Source: an uncultured Blautia sp. (GTDB taxonomy: Bacteria; Bacillota; Clostridia; Lachnospirales; Lachnospiraceae). Taken from it: DNA of 64,000 nucleotides. Positions 1 to 8,867 of the stretch are shown piece by piece. How positions within the stretch are numbered: the first letter of the stretch is position 1; each line of letters opens with the position of its first letter. The position numbers and the translations under genes are program-made. Location: positions 1 through 64,000 of the forward strand of contig URMH01000002.1 of NCBI GenBank assembly GCA_900549015.1, in the 5' to 3' direction. Below the pieces are notes generated by a model. That model worked only from the letters and a program-made list of their open reading frames with translations, was not told the DNA's origin and did no database searches.

Positions 1-1396
1 TATACAAAAAGAGCTGCCAGAATGACCACTTTGTCTCACCTGCCACTCTGTTTACATTCTCAAACTCAAGCCACTTCACCTTAAAGCCTACCCAGCCAAA
101 CAATCCCTTTGAAAACCTGTTGTATTCCTTAAGCGAAAGCAGTGCATCCACGTATTTCCTGTTCATCAGCCTGTAGTCACGTGCCCCATCAACCATATTT
201 GCCTTTGATATTCTGCTCATGAGCCTATAGAACTTTCTGGCAAAAAAAGATCTAATCGCTGGTTCACCTTTGCGTGTCACTCGCCTTGTACCGACAGCAT
301 CATAACCTTCTTCCATAAGAGCCTTGTACATCTCAGGCAGCATATCCGGCGGATCTTGAAGGTCAGCATCCATTATCGCCACATATTCCCCCACAGCATG
401 CTGCAAGCCTGCATACATGGCTGCCTCCTTGCCAAAATTGCGTGAAAAGGATATGTATTTCACACCGGAATCATTTACAGCAAGCTCCTTTGCGACATCG
501 AGTGTCCCGTCCATAGAACCGTCATCCACTATAATCAGTTCATAGGACAATCCCGCTGTCTCACTCTCTTGACTCATCTGATTAAACACCTGAGTTATCT
601 TATTATAAAAAAGAGGCAGAGCCCCTTTCTCGTTAAAGCATGGTACCACAATGCTTATCTTATTTTTAAAGCGGCGCAGAAACAGTTTTTTCTCCTCCAT
701 AAAGAGAAGAAGCTGCTTAAATTCTTCTGTTGCCCGAAGCGTTCGAAACTCTCTTTCCATACGCCTGGTATCCGGCATTTCTTCTGCTGTAAGATCTCTT
801 CCCTCCGTCATGGAGCATAAGATTTCCCTGAGCTTTTCCGCAAATCCTTCGATTGTCTCAAGCGCTTTTCCATGCTCTTTTTCCAGGATCTGATACATCT
901 CGTTCGTCTCTTTTCGGATCACATTTTTATCCGGCCAGAGCGCCTGATATTTTTCCTCAAACACACTTCCCCTGCTTAAAAGCTCCACCTTCTGCGGCTT
1001 CTGACAAAGGGCTTCCACCAGTGCGAAAAGACTTACCTGTCGGCTTGGAAGAAAGGAATCTTTTTCCAGGTCTGCAAGCAGAAGAAGCGTCAGCGTCCGG
1101 CTCATTTCTTTTTCTGAAAACACATCGGGAAGATAAATCTTCCCAAATTCATAAGCGCTGCTCCTGTGTTTCATCATATATAAAAGTCCGGACAGATGGT
1201 CAAGATGGAAGTGGGTAAGAAGGAGATTTTTCTTTTCGATAGTGGTAAGATCCGAAATGATCACATCAAAAGTTTCTTTTCTCGGACGCCCCTCGATCCG
1301 GCTGTTGCTCGTGCCGAAATCTACAAGAAGGCTTCCTTTCCGGTCCCGGAGACAGAAGCAGTCCCCGTATCCCACATTATACATACGTATTTTCAT
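1..1396 (-). CDS. MBL-fold / family 2 glycosyltransferase fusion (3' end outside window)
   Basis: One open frame without stops runs from ATG at 1396 to the window edge (465 codons). Residues 1-244 look like the start of a metallo-beta-lactamase fold: an MYNVGYGDCF-type opening and the metal motif HFHLDH at residues 62-67. From about residue 245 it becomes a GtrB/DPM1-type GT2 that transfers sugar to a polyprenyl-phosphate: a KISIVVPCFNE start, DDGS at 291-294, SFSRNFGKE, and DADLQDPP at 343-350. The later metal ligands of the MBL fold (the TGD and final His motifs) are absent, so that half is probably inactive. The join falls in a KISIV stretch that both parent families could supply, which suggests in-frame recombination or an assembly join. 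The C-terminal membrane segments of the GT lie outside. The GT2 call is firm; a functional fusion is uncertain. Confidence 0.8.
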   Translation of the reverse strand, partial: MKIRMYNVGYGDCFCLRDRKGSLLVDFGTSNSRIEGRPRKETFDVIISDLTTIEKKNLLLTHFHLDHLSGLLYMMKHRSSAYEFGKIYLPDVFSEKEMSRTLTLLLLADLEKDSFLPSRQVSLFALVEALCQKPQKVELLSRGSVFEEKYQALWPDKNVIRKETNEMYQILEKEHGKALETIEGFAEKLREILCSMTEGRDLTAEEMPDTRRMEREFRTLRATEEFKQLLLFMEEKKLFLRRFKNKISIVVPCFNEKGALPLFYNKITQVFNQMSQESETAGLSYELIIVDDGSMDGTLDVAKELAVNDSGVKYISFSRNFGKEAAMYAGLQHAVGEYVAIMDADLQDPPDMLPEMYKALMEEGYDAVGTRRVTRKGEPAIRSFFARKFYRLMSRISKANMVDGARDYRLMNRKYVDALLSLKEYNRFSKGLFGWVGFKVKWLEFENVNRVAGETKWSFWQLFLY

Positions 1397-1433
1397 TTTC
1401 AATCTTTCCTCTTTCACGTTGATTCTGTTCTTT

Positions 1434-1462
1434 ATTTTAATATAGAGGGCGGGTAAATACAA
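1434..1462 (-). promoter_or_regulatory. Promoter for the MBL-GT2 frame
   Basis: A -35 TTGTAT (1457-1462) and a -10 TAAAAT (1434-1439) are 17 bases apart, 38 bases upstream of the ATG. The downstream leader contains GAGGAAAG as a ribosome site. Confidence 0.5.
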
Positions 1463-1501
1463 GGGCTTGCATAAAAAGTCCCCCTATTTTAAAAATCTCT
1501 C

Positions 1502-1530
1502 TTGTCAAATCTTCTCCCGCATATTAAGAT
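1502..1530 (+). promoter_or_regulatory. Promoter for MATE gene
   Basis: A -35 TTGTCA (1502-1507) and a -10 TAAGAT (1525-1530) have a 17-base spacer, about 50 bases before the ATG. Confidence 0.5.
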
Positions 1531-1581
1531 AGTTTCAGCGGCATTTTAAGCCGTAATGTTACATGACAAAGGATTTTTATT

Positions 1582-2940
1582 ATGAGCAGAGAAAAACGTC
1601 CGGACCTGACATCGGGTCCTATTTTAAAGACTTTAACAGAGCTTGCCCTGCCTATCATGGCGTCTTCTTTCCTTGGAACAGCCTACAATCTTACAGATAT
1701 GGCGTGGATTGGCACGCTCGGCGCAAAGGCAGTTGCAGGCGTTGGCGTTGGCGGAATGTACGTCTGGCTCTCTCAGGGGCTTGTCTCCCTTGCACGAATG
1801 GGCGGACAGGTAAACGTTGCCCAGAGCTGTGGCAAAGGCAATCATAAAGAAGCAGAAAATTATGCCGCCGCTTCCATTCAGATTACGGTTTTATTCGGCA
1901 TTCTCTTTGCAGCCGTATGCCTGATCTTTACAAAACCGCTGATCTCATTTTTTAATTTAAACGATGCCGAGACGTACGCAGACGCTCTCGTGTACATGAA
2001 AATCACCTGCGGTCTGATTATTTTTTCTTTTATGACGCTCACCCTCACAGGACTTTACACTGCGCAGGGCGATTCCAGAACGCCGTTTAAGGCAAACCTT
2101 GCGGGACTTATCCTCAATATGGTTCTCGACCCGCTTCTGATCCTGGGCATCGGACCATTTCCAAGACTTGAGGTTGCGGGCGCAGCCATTGCTACAGTTG
2201 CAGCCCAGTTCCTTGTTATGCTTGTAATGCTTCTTGGAATTTTCCGCAAAAAAAGCAGCGGGAATGTTATGCGCCATATGAATATTTTCAAAAAAGCGCC
2301 GGGGCATTTTTACCATTCCATTTTCCGCATCGGTTTTCCCACTGCCTGCCAGGGCATGATTTATTCCGGAATTTCCATGATCCTTACAAGAATGGTGTCC
2401 GACTTTGGTCCGGCAGCCGTAGCTACCCAGCGCGTGGGAGGACAGATCGAATCTCTTTCCTGGAACACGGCGGACGGTTTTGCAGCCGCCTTAAACGCCT
2501 TTGTGGGACAGAATTACGGAGCAAAAAAACACGATCGGATCAGAAAGGGATACTCCACTGCTTTTCGCGTTATTTCTGTGTGGGGACTTCTCATTGCCAT
2601 TGCGTTTGCACTTTTCCCTGTACCGATCGCAGGGCTTTTCTTCCACGAACCGGAGGTTATTGATATTGCAAAGGATTATCTGATCATCATCGGTTTAAGC
2701 GAGCCGTTTATGTGCGTGGAGCTTATGACAGTAGGCGCGATCTCCGGTCTTGGAAAGACAAAAACAGCCAGCATCATCACCATTGTTCTGACTGCTGCCC
2801 GCATTCCTCTTGCGCTTCTTCTCACTTCTATCGGCATGGGACTGAACGGAATCTGGTGGGCGCTCACCATTTCCTCCATTGCAAAAGGAATCGTATTTTA
2901 CTTTACATTTCATCATATCAGCCGCAACTTTAGAAACTGA
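1582..2940 (+). CDS. MATE family efflux transporter
   Basis: This is a 452-residue multi-spanning membrane protein of the MATE (multidrug and toxin extrusion) family. It has the usual two-lobed pattern of about 12 hydrophobic segments and an N-terminal stretch (GPILKTLTELALPIMASSF) typical of bacterial NorM/DinF-like pumps. Such proteins export cationic compounds using a Na+ or H+ gradient; the substrate cannot be read from sequence. The start at 1582 has an AAAGGA ribosome site about 8 bases upstream. It is followed after 15 bases by nth on the same strand, so the two are probably co-transcribed. A second MATE gene lies at 48043-49413. Confidence 0.92.
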   Translation: MSREKRPDLTSGPILKTLTELALPIMASSFLGTAYNLTDMAWIGTLGAKAVAGVGVGGMYVWLSQGLVSLARMGGQVNVAQSCGKGNHKEAENYAAASIQITVLFGILFAAVCLIFTKPLISFFNLNDAETYADALVYMKITCGLIIFSFMTLTLTGLYTAQGDSRTPFKANLAGLILNMVLDPLLILGIGPFPRLEVAGAAIATVAAQFLVMLVMLLGIFRKKSSGNVMRHMNIFKKAPGHFYHSIFRIGFPTACQGMIYSGISMILTRMVSDFGPAAVATQRVGGQIESLSWNTADGFAAALNAFVGQNYGAKKHDRIRKGYSTAFRVISVWGLLIAIAFALFPVPIAGLFFHEPEVIDIAKDYLIIIGLSEPFMCVELMTVGAISGLGKTKTASIITIVLTAARIPLALLLTSIGMGLNGIWWALTISSIAKGIVFYFTFHHISRNFRN

Positions 2941-2955
2941 TGGAAAGGAACACTT

Positions 2956-3591
2956 ATGACAAAAAAACAGCGTACTTTAGAGGTCATCGACCGTTTAAAA
3001 AAAGAGTATCCTGACGCGGACTGTACACTTGATTACGACCAGGCGTGGAAGCTTCTTGTAAGCGTCCGCCTTGCCGCCCAGTGTACAGATGCCCGCGTAA
3101 ATGTTGTAGTCCAGGATCTCTTTGCAAAATACCCGAGCGTGGAAGCTCTTGCAGAAGCCGCTCCCGAAGAAATCGAAGCCATCGTAAAACCCTGCGGTCT
3201 TGGAAGAAGCAAAGCCCGTGATATAAGCGCCTGCATGAAAATGCTCCGCGATGATTTCGGCGGAAAAATCCCGGAAGATTTTGACTCACTTTTAAAACTT
3301 CCCGGCGTGGGAAGAAAAAGCGCAAACCTGATCATGGGAGACGTGTTCAAAAAACCGGCAATCGTGACAGATACGCACTGTATCCGTCTCACAAACCGTA
3401 TCGGTCTTGTAGATAATATAAAAGAGCCGAAAAAAGTGGAAATGGCACTCTGGAAGCTTGTTCCCCCGGAAGAGGGAAGCGACTTCTGCCACCGTCTTGT
3501 ATACCACGGAAGAGAAATCTGTACAGCCCGCACAAAACCGTTTTGCGATAAGTGCTGTCTGGAAGATATATGCAAAAAAAATGGGGTCTGA
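2956..3591 (+). CDS. nth: Endonuclease III (DNA glycosylase/AP lyase)
   Basis: This 211-residue protein removes oxidised pyrimidines from DNA and cleaves the abasic site (base excision repair, cytoplasm). It shows the helix-hairpin-helix LPGVGRKSA with the catalytic Lys, the catalytic Asp in VTDTHCIRL, and four cysteines at the C-terminus for a [4Fe-4S] cluster. The cysteine spacing is C-x7-C-x2-C-x5-C, one residue longer in the first gap than the E. coli C-x6 form. AAAGGAAC precedes the ATG. A bidirectional terminator overlaps its stop codon, and a second base-excision gene converges from the other side. Confidence 0.97.
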   Translation: MTKKQRTLEVIDRLKKEYPDADCTLDYDQAWKLLVSVRLAAQCTDARVNVVVQDLFAKYPSVEALAEAAPEEIEAIVKPCGLGRSKARDISACMKMLRDDFGGKIPEDFDSLLKLPGVGRKSANLIMGDVFKKPAIVTDTHCIRLTNRIGLVDNIKEPKKVEMALWKLVPPEEGSDFCHRLVYHGREICTARTKPFCDKCCLEDICKKNGV

Positions 3592-3609
3592 ATCCAGACC
3601 TCATTTTTT
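3581..3609. terminator. Bidirectional terminator between nth and ogg-like gene
   Basis: A 10-bp stem (3581-3590 with 3595-3604, one G-T pair) around an AATC loop is flanked by A8 on the left and T6 on the right, so it can end transcription from both sides. It overlaps the nth stop codon. Confidence 0.85.
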
Positions 3610-3619
3610 ATTCTCACAA

Positions 3620-4432
3620 TTATTCTGCTCCATTTAACTCATAATAAAAGATATACTGCTGCAGGATCCCCCGGATTCCCTTATATCTTCTGTTTGGAAA
3701 ACCTCTTTTATAATGCTTTTCAAGCGCCTGCTTTATGTGGGTATCTACAGGAAAAGCGTCTGTGTGATGAAGGGCAAAAAGACAGATACAGTCCGCCACC
3801 TTTTCTCCTACTCCATACAATTCAAGAAGTGCAGCCTTCGCCTTCCTGTAAGTCATATCTTCTATCTTTTCCAGCGAAACTCTTCCCTCTGATACCGCTT
3901 TTGCCGTCTCCAGAACATACTTTGCACGATAGCCGAGATTGCACTCCCGAAGCTCTTCCTCAGACGCCATCGAAAGCCTTTCCGGCGTCGGAAACGCATA
4001 GTATTCCTTTCCCTCAAAAGAAACTTTTTTCTCCCCGTATCTCTCACATATATTTTCAATGCACTTGCGGATACGCACAATATTATTCTGCTGGGAAATG
4101 AGAAAAGAAACGATCATCTCCCACAAATCCTGCTGCAGGATCCGGATGCCACTGCCTTTTTCCGCAGCTTCATTTAAGTATTTGTCTCTCGGATTGATCC
4201 TGTCTATGTACTCCTGATAATCGCAGTCCAGATCAAAATAAAAAAGCCAGAAACACAAAAAAACCTCCTGGCTGCAGCAAAAGGTTACGATTTTTCCATG
4301 TTGTTCTATTTCAAGATACTGGTCTGCCGCCACTACGCTGTAGCGGTTTTCTCCTGTGGACTTCATGCGAAAGCACTGTCCCGATTCGCATATCTGTTCC
4401 AGATCAAAATGTTCCAGTTCCAATGTTATCAT
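3620..4432 (-). CDS. 8-oxoguanine DNA glycosylase (OGG1-like)
   Basis: This 270-residue protein has an N-terminal OGG_N-like beta domain and a C-terminal HhH-GPD glycosylase domain: LYGVGEKVADCI carries the catalytic Lys and VDTHIKQAL the catalytic Asp. The family excises 8-oxoguanine or alkylated purines; the GQCFRM motif near residue 18 favours the OGG/AlkA-like clostridial form. The ATG at 4432 has a GAGG site upstream. It converges on nth across a shared terminator. Confidence 0.88.
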   Translation of the reverse strand: MITLELEHFDLEQICESGQCFRMKSTGENRYSVVAADQYLEIEQHGKIVTFCCSQEVFLCFWLFYFDLDCDYQEYIDRINPRDKYLNEAAEKGSGIRILQQDLWEMIVSFLISQQNNIVRIRKCIENICERYGEKKVSFEGKEYYAFPTPERLSMASEEELRECNLGYRAKYVLETAKAVSEGRVSLEKIEDMTYRKAKAALLELYGVGEKVADCICLFALHHTDAFPVDTHIKQALEKHYKRGFPNRRYKGIRGILQQYIFYYELNGAE

Positions 4433-4523
4433 ATGTAAACCTCAACTCTCCCCTTGATGTATCAATTAAATTATTATATACTGTTTTTGTTTGAATGTTA
4501 AGTTACAGAAAGGAGTTACTCGT

Positions 4524-4802
4524 ATGAGATTTATTTATCCTGCCGTATTCCACAAAACAGAAAACGGCAAATATAAAGCACATTTTCCGGATTTAGAATG
4601 CTGTTATGCAGAAGGAGATACCCTGGAGGAGGCTGTTGACAACGCAAATGAAGCTGCCTCCAACTGGATTTCTGCAGAGCTTATGGAGGAAGACTGGGAT
4701 CTTCCCTCTATTTCTGATGAATCTGATATTGCCCTTGAAGAGGGCGACGTAGTTCGAAATATCGCCGTCACCATACGTCTCAGAGACGGCTGGGACGAGT
4801 AA
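4524..4802 (+). CDS. HicB-like antitoxin-family protein, no HicA partner
   Basis: This 92-residue protein has the HicB fold start (FIYPAVFHKTENGKYKAHFPDLE, split here by family pattern: Y-P-A-V-F, then F-P-D-L-E) and LEEAVDNANEA. HicB proteins normally neutralise the mRNA-cutting toxin HicA; no HicA-size frame is adjacent, and there is no obvious DNA-binding C-terminus. I placed the start at 4524 because AAAGGAG sits 10 bases upstream; an in-frame ATG at 4491 lacks such a site. It ends one base before the convergent fabT-like gene. It may be a stand-alone HicB-fold protein rather than part of a toxin-antitoxin pair. Confidence 0.8.
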   Translation: MRFIYPAVFHKTENGKYKAHFPDLECCYAEGDTLEEAVDNANEAASNWISAELMEEDWDLPSISDESDIALEEGDVVRNIAVTIRLRDGWDE

Positions 4803-4803
4803 A

Positions 4804-5241
4804 TTATTCCCCGTATTTTCTGAAAAAAGCAGAGAGACTGTCAAGGACTTTTACAAGAACGGACAGCTCCTCTTCTGAGAGGGAATCAAGAACTGCGTCT
4901 GTCATCTTATGGTGAAATTCGGCGTGGTGGTGAAATGCCCTGCGCCCTTTCCCCGTAAGGTGTATATATACTACTCTTCTGTCTTTTTCACTGCGGCTGC
5001 GCTCTGCGTAGCCTTTTTTTACAAGCCCGTTCATAGACGTTGTAAGCGAACCGACTGTGATATGGAGCTTCGCGGCAATGGAGGACATATTTCCTCCTCC
5101 AAGACCGATCGCCTCGATAATGTGCATATCATTATTGGAAATATCTTTATACTCACTTGTAATAATTGCTTCTTCCTCAAGCTGCAGGATTTCATTAAAC
5201 AAATGAACCAGTACGTCATTGATCACTTCCCGATTATCCAT
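4804..5241 (-). CDS. fabT: MarR-family repressor of fatty-acid synthesis (FabT-like)
   Basis: This is a 145-residue winged-helix MarR protein. Its layout closely follows streptococcal FabT: KDIS near residue 30, MHIIEAIG, GSLTTSMNGLVKKGYAER, then the wing RSEKDRRVVYIHLTGKG. FabT represses fab genes when bound to acyl-ACP. It is the last gene of the fab/acc operon, 100 bases after accDA with no separate promoter that I can see. A FabT-type box at 14388-14404 over the operon promoter is the likely target, giving feedback control. In streptococci fabT lies at the start of the cluster; here it is at the end. Confidence 0.85.
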   Translation of the reverse strand: MDNREVINDVLVHLFNEILQLEEEAIITSEYKDISNNDMHIIEAIGLGGGNMSSIAAKLHITVGSLTTSMNGLVKKGYAERSRSEKDRRVVYIHLTGKGRRAFHHHAEFHHKMTDAVLDSLSEEELSVLVKVLDSLSAFFRKYGE

Positions 5242-5341
5242 GTTTTACTCCTGTCCTTTCCGATTTACCAGCTTTTATCAACCTTCATTCGTGCACATTG
5301 TACCACGTCTGCCCCATGATTTCCAGTCCCAGTTTCCCGTC

Positions 5342-7048
5342 TTATATGCTGCGGAATCGTTTGTATCTTCCTTCCAGAAGCATTTCTGTTTCGCATTTCG
5401 TATATTTTAATAAAAATCCTTTGATTCCCTCACAAAGCTTTTCGCATACAAATCCCATGTTTTCCCGGGTAAGCGGCTCCTCTTCTTTTATCACATGCTC
5501 TACAATCCCAAGTTTTTTCAGGTCTTTTGCAGTCAGTTTCATGACGGAAGCAGCCTCTTTTGCCTTTTTGCTGTCCTTCCATATAATAGAAGCAAAACCT
5601 TCCGGCGAGAGAACGGAATACACGGAGTTTTCCATCATCCAGACCTCGTCTGCCACCGCAAAAGCGAGCGCTCCCCCGCTTCCTCCCTCTCCGATCACAA
5701 CAGAGAGAACGGGAACTTTAAGCCCCGACATTTCATATAAATTTCTGGCGATGGCTTCTCCCTGGCCACGCTCCTCCGCTTCCAGGCCGCAGAAGGCTCC
5801 CGGCGTATCTACAAGGCAGATAACAGGGCGGTGAAACTTTTCCGCCTGCTTCATAAGACGAAGAGATTTCCGGTATCCTTCCGGAGAAACCATGCCAAAG
5901 TTTCTGGAAATACTGTCCTTTGTATTTTTTCCTTTTTCCTGTACAAGAACTGTCACCGGAACTCCGTAAAAGGACGCAATCCCCCCCACAACAGAAGGAT
6001 CGTCTCTGAAATACCGGTCTCCGTGAAGCTCTGTAAAGTCCTCAAACAGATTTTCAATATAGTCGTTTCCTGTGGGACGCGCCTTGTCACGCGCAAGAAG
6101 AACGTGCTCCCAGGCGTCTTTTTTCTCCAGATTTTCCTCCCCTTCAAAGGCTTTTTGATATGCTTCTTCCCAGCGAAAATCTCCGGATCCAGAATACACT
6201 TTTCCCGGATTTTCCCTGTGTAGATTTAAAACCTTTCCAAGAAAATCTCTCTGATTTTCCCGCTCCACAATTTTATCTATAAAACCATGTTCCAGAAGAA
6301 ATTCTGCTCTCTGAAAACCTTTGGGAAGCTTCTGGCCTATTGTCTGCTCGATTACTCTTGGCCCTGCAAATCCTATTAAAGCATTCGGCTCTGCCAGAAT
6401 AATATCTCCCAGCATCGCAAAACTTGCAGTCACACCTCCTGTTGTAGGATCTGTCAAAACAGAAATGTATAAAAGACCGGCATCGCTGTGGCGTTTCAGC
6501 GCCGCAGATGTTTTTGCCATCTGCATAAGGGATACCATTCCCTCCTGCATTCTGGCGCCCCCCGAGCAGGCAAAAATAATCACAGGAAGACGCATTTTTG
6601 TTGCCCGCTCCACTGCTCTTGTAATTTTTTCTCCCACTGCCTCGCCCATACTCGCCATTAAAAATCTGCCGTCACATACGGTGATCACAGAAGGATTCCC
6701 TTTAATTTCCCCGTATCCTGTGACAACTGCTTCTTTTAATCCTGTCTTTTCCTGAAGGCTTCGTATCTTGTCTTCATACCCTTTATAATGAAGAGGGTTC
6801 TGGATTTCCATGTCTGTGTCCCACTCCTCGAACGTACCGGGATCCACAAGCATTTCCACTCTTCGGTACGCATGGATACGAAAATAATTTCCACAGTGCG
6901 GGCAGATATATCTGTTTTTCTTTACCTCTTCCACAAACACGGCAGACTTACAAGCATTGCATTTTTTTACAAGACCTTCCGGAACTTCCGGTCGTTTTTC
7001 TTCTGTCTCTTCCCCTGATTTCCACCTTAATATATGCTTAAATTTCAT
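5342..7048 (-). CDS. accDA: Acetyl-CoA carboxylase carboxyltransferase, beta-alpha fusion (AccDA)
   Basis: This 568-residue protein transfers CO2 from carboxybiotin to acetyl-CoA to make malonyl-CoA. The N-terminal half is AccD: a zinc ribbon CNAC...CPHC at residues 31-54, then the crotonase-type core with CSGGARMQEG. The C-terminal half (from about residue 310) is AccA, with VDTPGAFCGLEAEERGQ and GEGGSGGALAFA. The two subunits are separate proteins in most bacteria; here they are one in-frame chain without a stop. It overlaps the accC end by 11 bases, so translation is likely coupled. Confidence 0.95.
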   Translation of the reverse strand: MKFKHILRWKSGEETEEKRPEVPEGLVKKCNACKSAVFVEEVKKNRYICPHCGNYFRIHAYRRVEMLVDPGTFEEWDTDMEIQNPLHYKGYEDKIRSLQEKTGLKEAVVTGYGEIKGNPSVITVCDGRFLMASMGEAVGEKITRAVERATKMRLPVIIFACSGGARMQEGMVSLMQMAKTSAALKRHSDAGLLYISVLTDPTTGGVTASFAMLGDIILAEPNALIGFAGPRVIEQTIGQKLPKGFQRAEFLLEHGFIDKIVERENQRDFLGKVLNLHRENPGKVYSGSGDFRWEEAYQKAFEGEENLEKKDAWEHVLLARDKARPTGNDYIENLFEDFTELHGDRYFRDDPSVVGGIASFYGVPVTVLVQEKGKNTKDSISRNFGMVSPEGYRKSLRLMKQAEKFHRPVICLVDTPGAFCGLEAEERGQGEAIARNLYEMSGLKVPVLSVVIGEGGSGGALAFAVADEVWMMENSVYSVLSPEGFASIIWKDSKKAKEAASVMKLTAKDLKKLGIVEHVIKEEEPLTRENMGFVCEKLCEGIKGFLLKYTKCETEMLLEGRYKRFRSI

Positions 7049-8402
7049 TTATATTTACTCCCCCTATCACATGGGTATTGAGAAATTCAATGTTAAAATC
7101 TCCGCTCTGATAATCCGGGTGATGCAGAATTTCAAACTGATAATCCACATTTGTATCAATACCTTCAATCCATACCTCACCCAGAGCGCTTATCATTTTG
7201 GCAATAGCTTCTTGTCTGTCTTTTCCGTGTACAATAAGCTTGGCAAGCATGGAGTCGTAATAAGGAGAAACTATACAGCCCGGGTAAATATCCGTGTCTA
7301 CTCTGATCCCCTGGCCTCCCGGCAGATGAAGCTCTGAAATTTTTCCAGGAGAAGGACGAAATCCCATCTTTGGATTCTCCGCATTAATCCTGCATTCAAT
7401 GGCATGTCCCTGTATTTTTATATCCTCCTGAGTTACAGAAAGATTTTCTCCTGATGAGATTTTTATCTGTTCTTTTATTAAATCAAGACCTGTTACACAT
7501 TCTGTTACCGGGTGTTCCACCTGGATTCTTGTGTTCATTTCCATAAAATAAAAGCTGCCATTTTTCTCCAAAAGAAACTCGATTGTGCCTGCATTTTCAT
7601 AATGTGCCGCTTTTGCAGCTCTCACAGCAGCCTCTCCCATTTTCTCCCTAAGCTCTTTCGGAACAGCCGGAGACGGAGATTCTTCTATCATTTTCTGATG
7701 ATTTCTCTGTACAGAACAGTCCCTCTCTCCAAGGTGGACTACATTACCTTCTTTATCTGCCAAAATCTGAAATTCAATATGGCGGGGATTCTCTACAAAG
7801 TGTTCGATATACATGGTTCCGTCACCAAAAGAGGCAATTGCTTCTTTCTGTGCTGTCTGAAAAGCTCTTAAAAATTCCTCTGGAGAAAAAGCGGTACGCA
7901 TTCCCTTTCCGCCGCCTCCGAGAGCCGCCTTTATCATAACAGGATAGCCGATTTCCTCCGCAAATTTCTTGCCTGTTTCCCCGTCGTAGACAGAAGTTTC
8001 TGTACCTGGAATAACAGGAACAGATGCTTTTATCATGGTATTTCTTGCCTCCTGCTTATTTCCCATACTACGAATAACAGAAGACGGAGGCCCTACAAAA
8101 GTAATGCCGCATTTTTCACAACACTCTGCAAAGGCTGCGTTTTCCGAAAGAAATCCAAAGCCCGGGTGAATGGCGTCCGCCCCCGTCACAAGAGCGGCGC
8201 TTATGATCCTCTCCATATTCAGGTAGCTTTTAGAAGAAGGCGCAGGACCAATGCACACAGCCTCATCTGCAAGCTGTACATGAAGACTTTCTTTATCTGC
8301 CTCTGAATAAACAGCAACGGAGGCAATTCCCATTTCTCTGCAGGCGCGGATTACACGCACTGCAATTTCTCCCCTGTTTGCAATTAATAACTTTCTGATC
8401 AT
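7038..8402 (-). CDS. accC: Acetyl-CoA carboxylase biotin carboxylase
   Basis: This 454-residue ATP-grasp enzyme carboxylates the biotin on AccB using ATP and bicarbonate. It has the full domain order: N-terminal KLLIANRGEIAVRVIRA, ATP-grasp with GGGGKGMR, the catalytic MEMNTRIQVEHPVTE, and a biotin-carboxylase C-terminal domain. It lies 10 bases after fabZ and overlaps accDA, as expected for subunits made in step. Confidence 0.97.
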   Translation of the reverse strand: MIRKLLIANRGEIAVRVIRACREMGIASVAVYSEADKESLHVQLADEAVCIGPAPSSKSYLNMERIISAALVTGADAIHPGFGFLSENAAFAECCEKCGITFVGPPSSVIRSMGNKQEARNTMIKASVPVIPGTETSVYDGETGKKFAEEIGYPVMIKAALGGGGKGMRTAFSPEEFLRAFQTAQKEAIASFGDGTMYIEHFVENPRHIEFQILADKEGNVVHLGERDCSVQRNHQKMIEESPSPAVPKELREKMGEAAVRAAKAAHYENAGTIEFLLEKNGSFYFMEMNTRIQVEHPVTECVTGLDLIKEQIKISSGENLSVTQEDIKIQGHAIECRINAENPKMGFRPSPGKISELHLPGGQGIRVDTDIYPGCIVSPYYDSMLAKLIVHGKDRQEAIAKMISALGEVWIEGIDTNVDYQFEILHHPDYQSGDFNIEFLNTHVIGGVNINEI

Positions 8403-8412
8403 AAGAACCCTT

Positions 8413-8841
8413 TCACCCTATCATAAATGTAAGCTCTGCCTTTGCCGCTATCTTTCCATCAACTGTGGCAATCGCCTCTCCCACTCCTACAGGACCTTTC
8501 TGACGTATAATTCTCGTCTCAAGGCGAAGCTTGTCTCCAGGGACTACTTTATGCTTAAAACGGCACTTATCGATGCCTCCAAAGTATGCTACTTTTCCTT
8601 TATTCTCTTCTTTGGAAAGAATCGCAACCGCTCCAGCCTGAGCAAGCGCTTCTATGATAAGAACCCCCGGCATTACCGGTTCCTGAGGAAAATGGCCTTT
8701 AAAAAAATCTTCCCGAAAAGTAACACACTTATAGCCTACAGCAAACTCTCCCGGCTCATAATCCTCAATGTAATCAATGAGAAGAAAAGGATGGCGATGC
8801 GGTATGATTGCTTCGATTTCTTTTATATTCAAATGCTTCAT
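8413..8841 (-). CDS. fabZ: 3-hydroxyacyl-ACP dehydratase
   Basis: This 142-residue hot-dog-fold protein removes water from 3-hydroxyacyl-ACP. HRHPFLLID carries the catalytic His, and GHFPQEPVMPGVLIIEALAQ (with its catalytic Glu) is the central helix. GGAGG precedes the ATG. No fabM or fabA-like isomerase gene lies in this operon, so how unsaturated chains are made is not shown here. Confidence 0.96.
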   Translation of the reverse strand: MKHLNIKEIEAIIPHRHPFLLIDYIEDYEPGEFAVGYKCVTFREDFFKGHFPQEPVMPGVLIIEALAQAGAVAILSKEENKGKVAYFGGIDKCRFKHKVVPGDKLRLETRIIRQKGPVGVGEAIATVDGKIAAKAELTFMIG

Positions 8842-8867
8842 TTTTGTTCCTCCACATTTCCTGTTTC

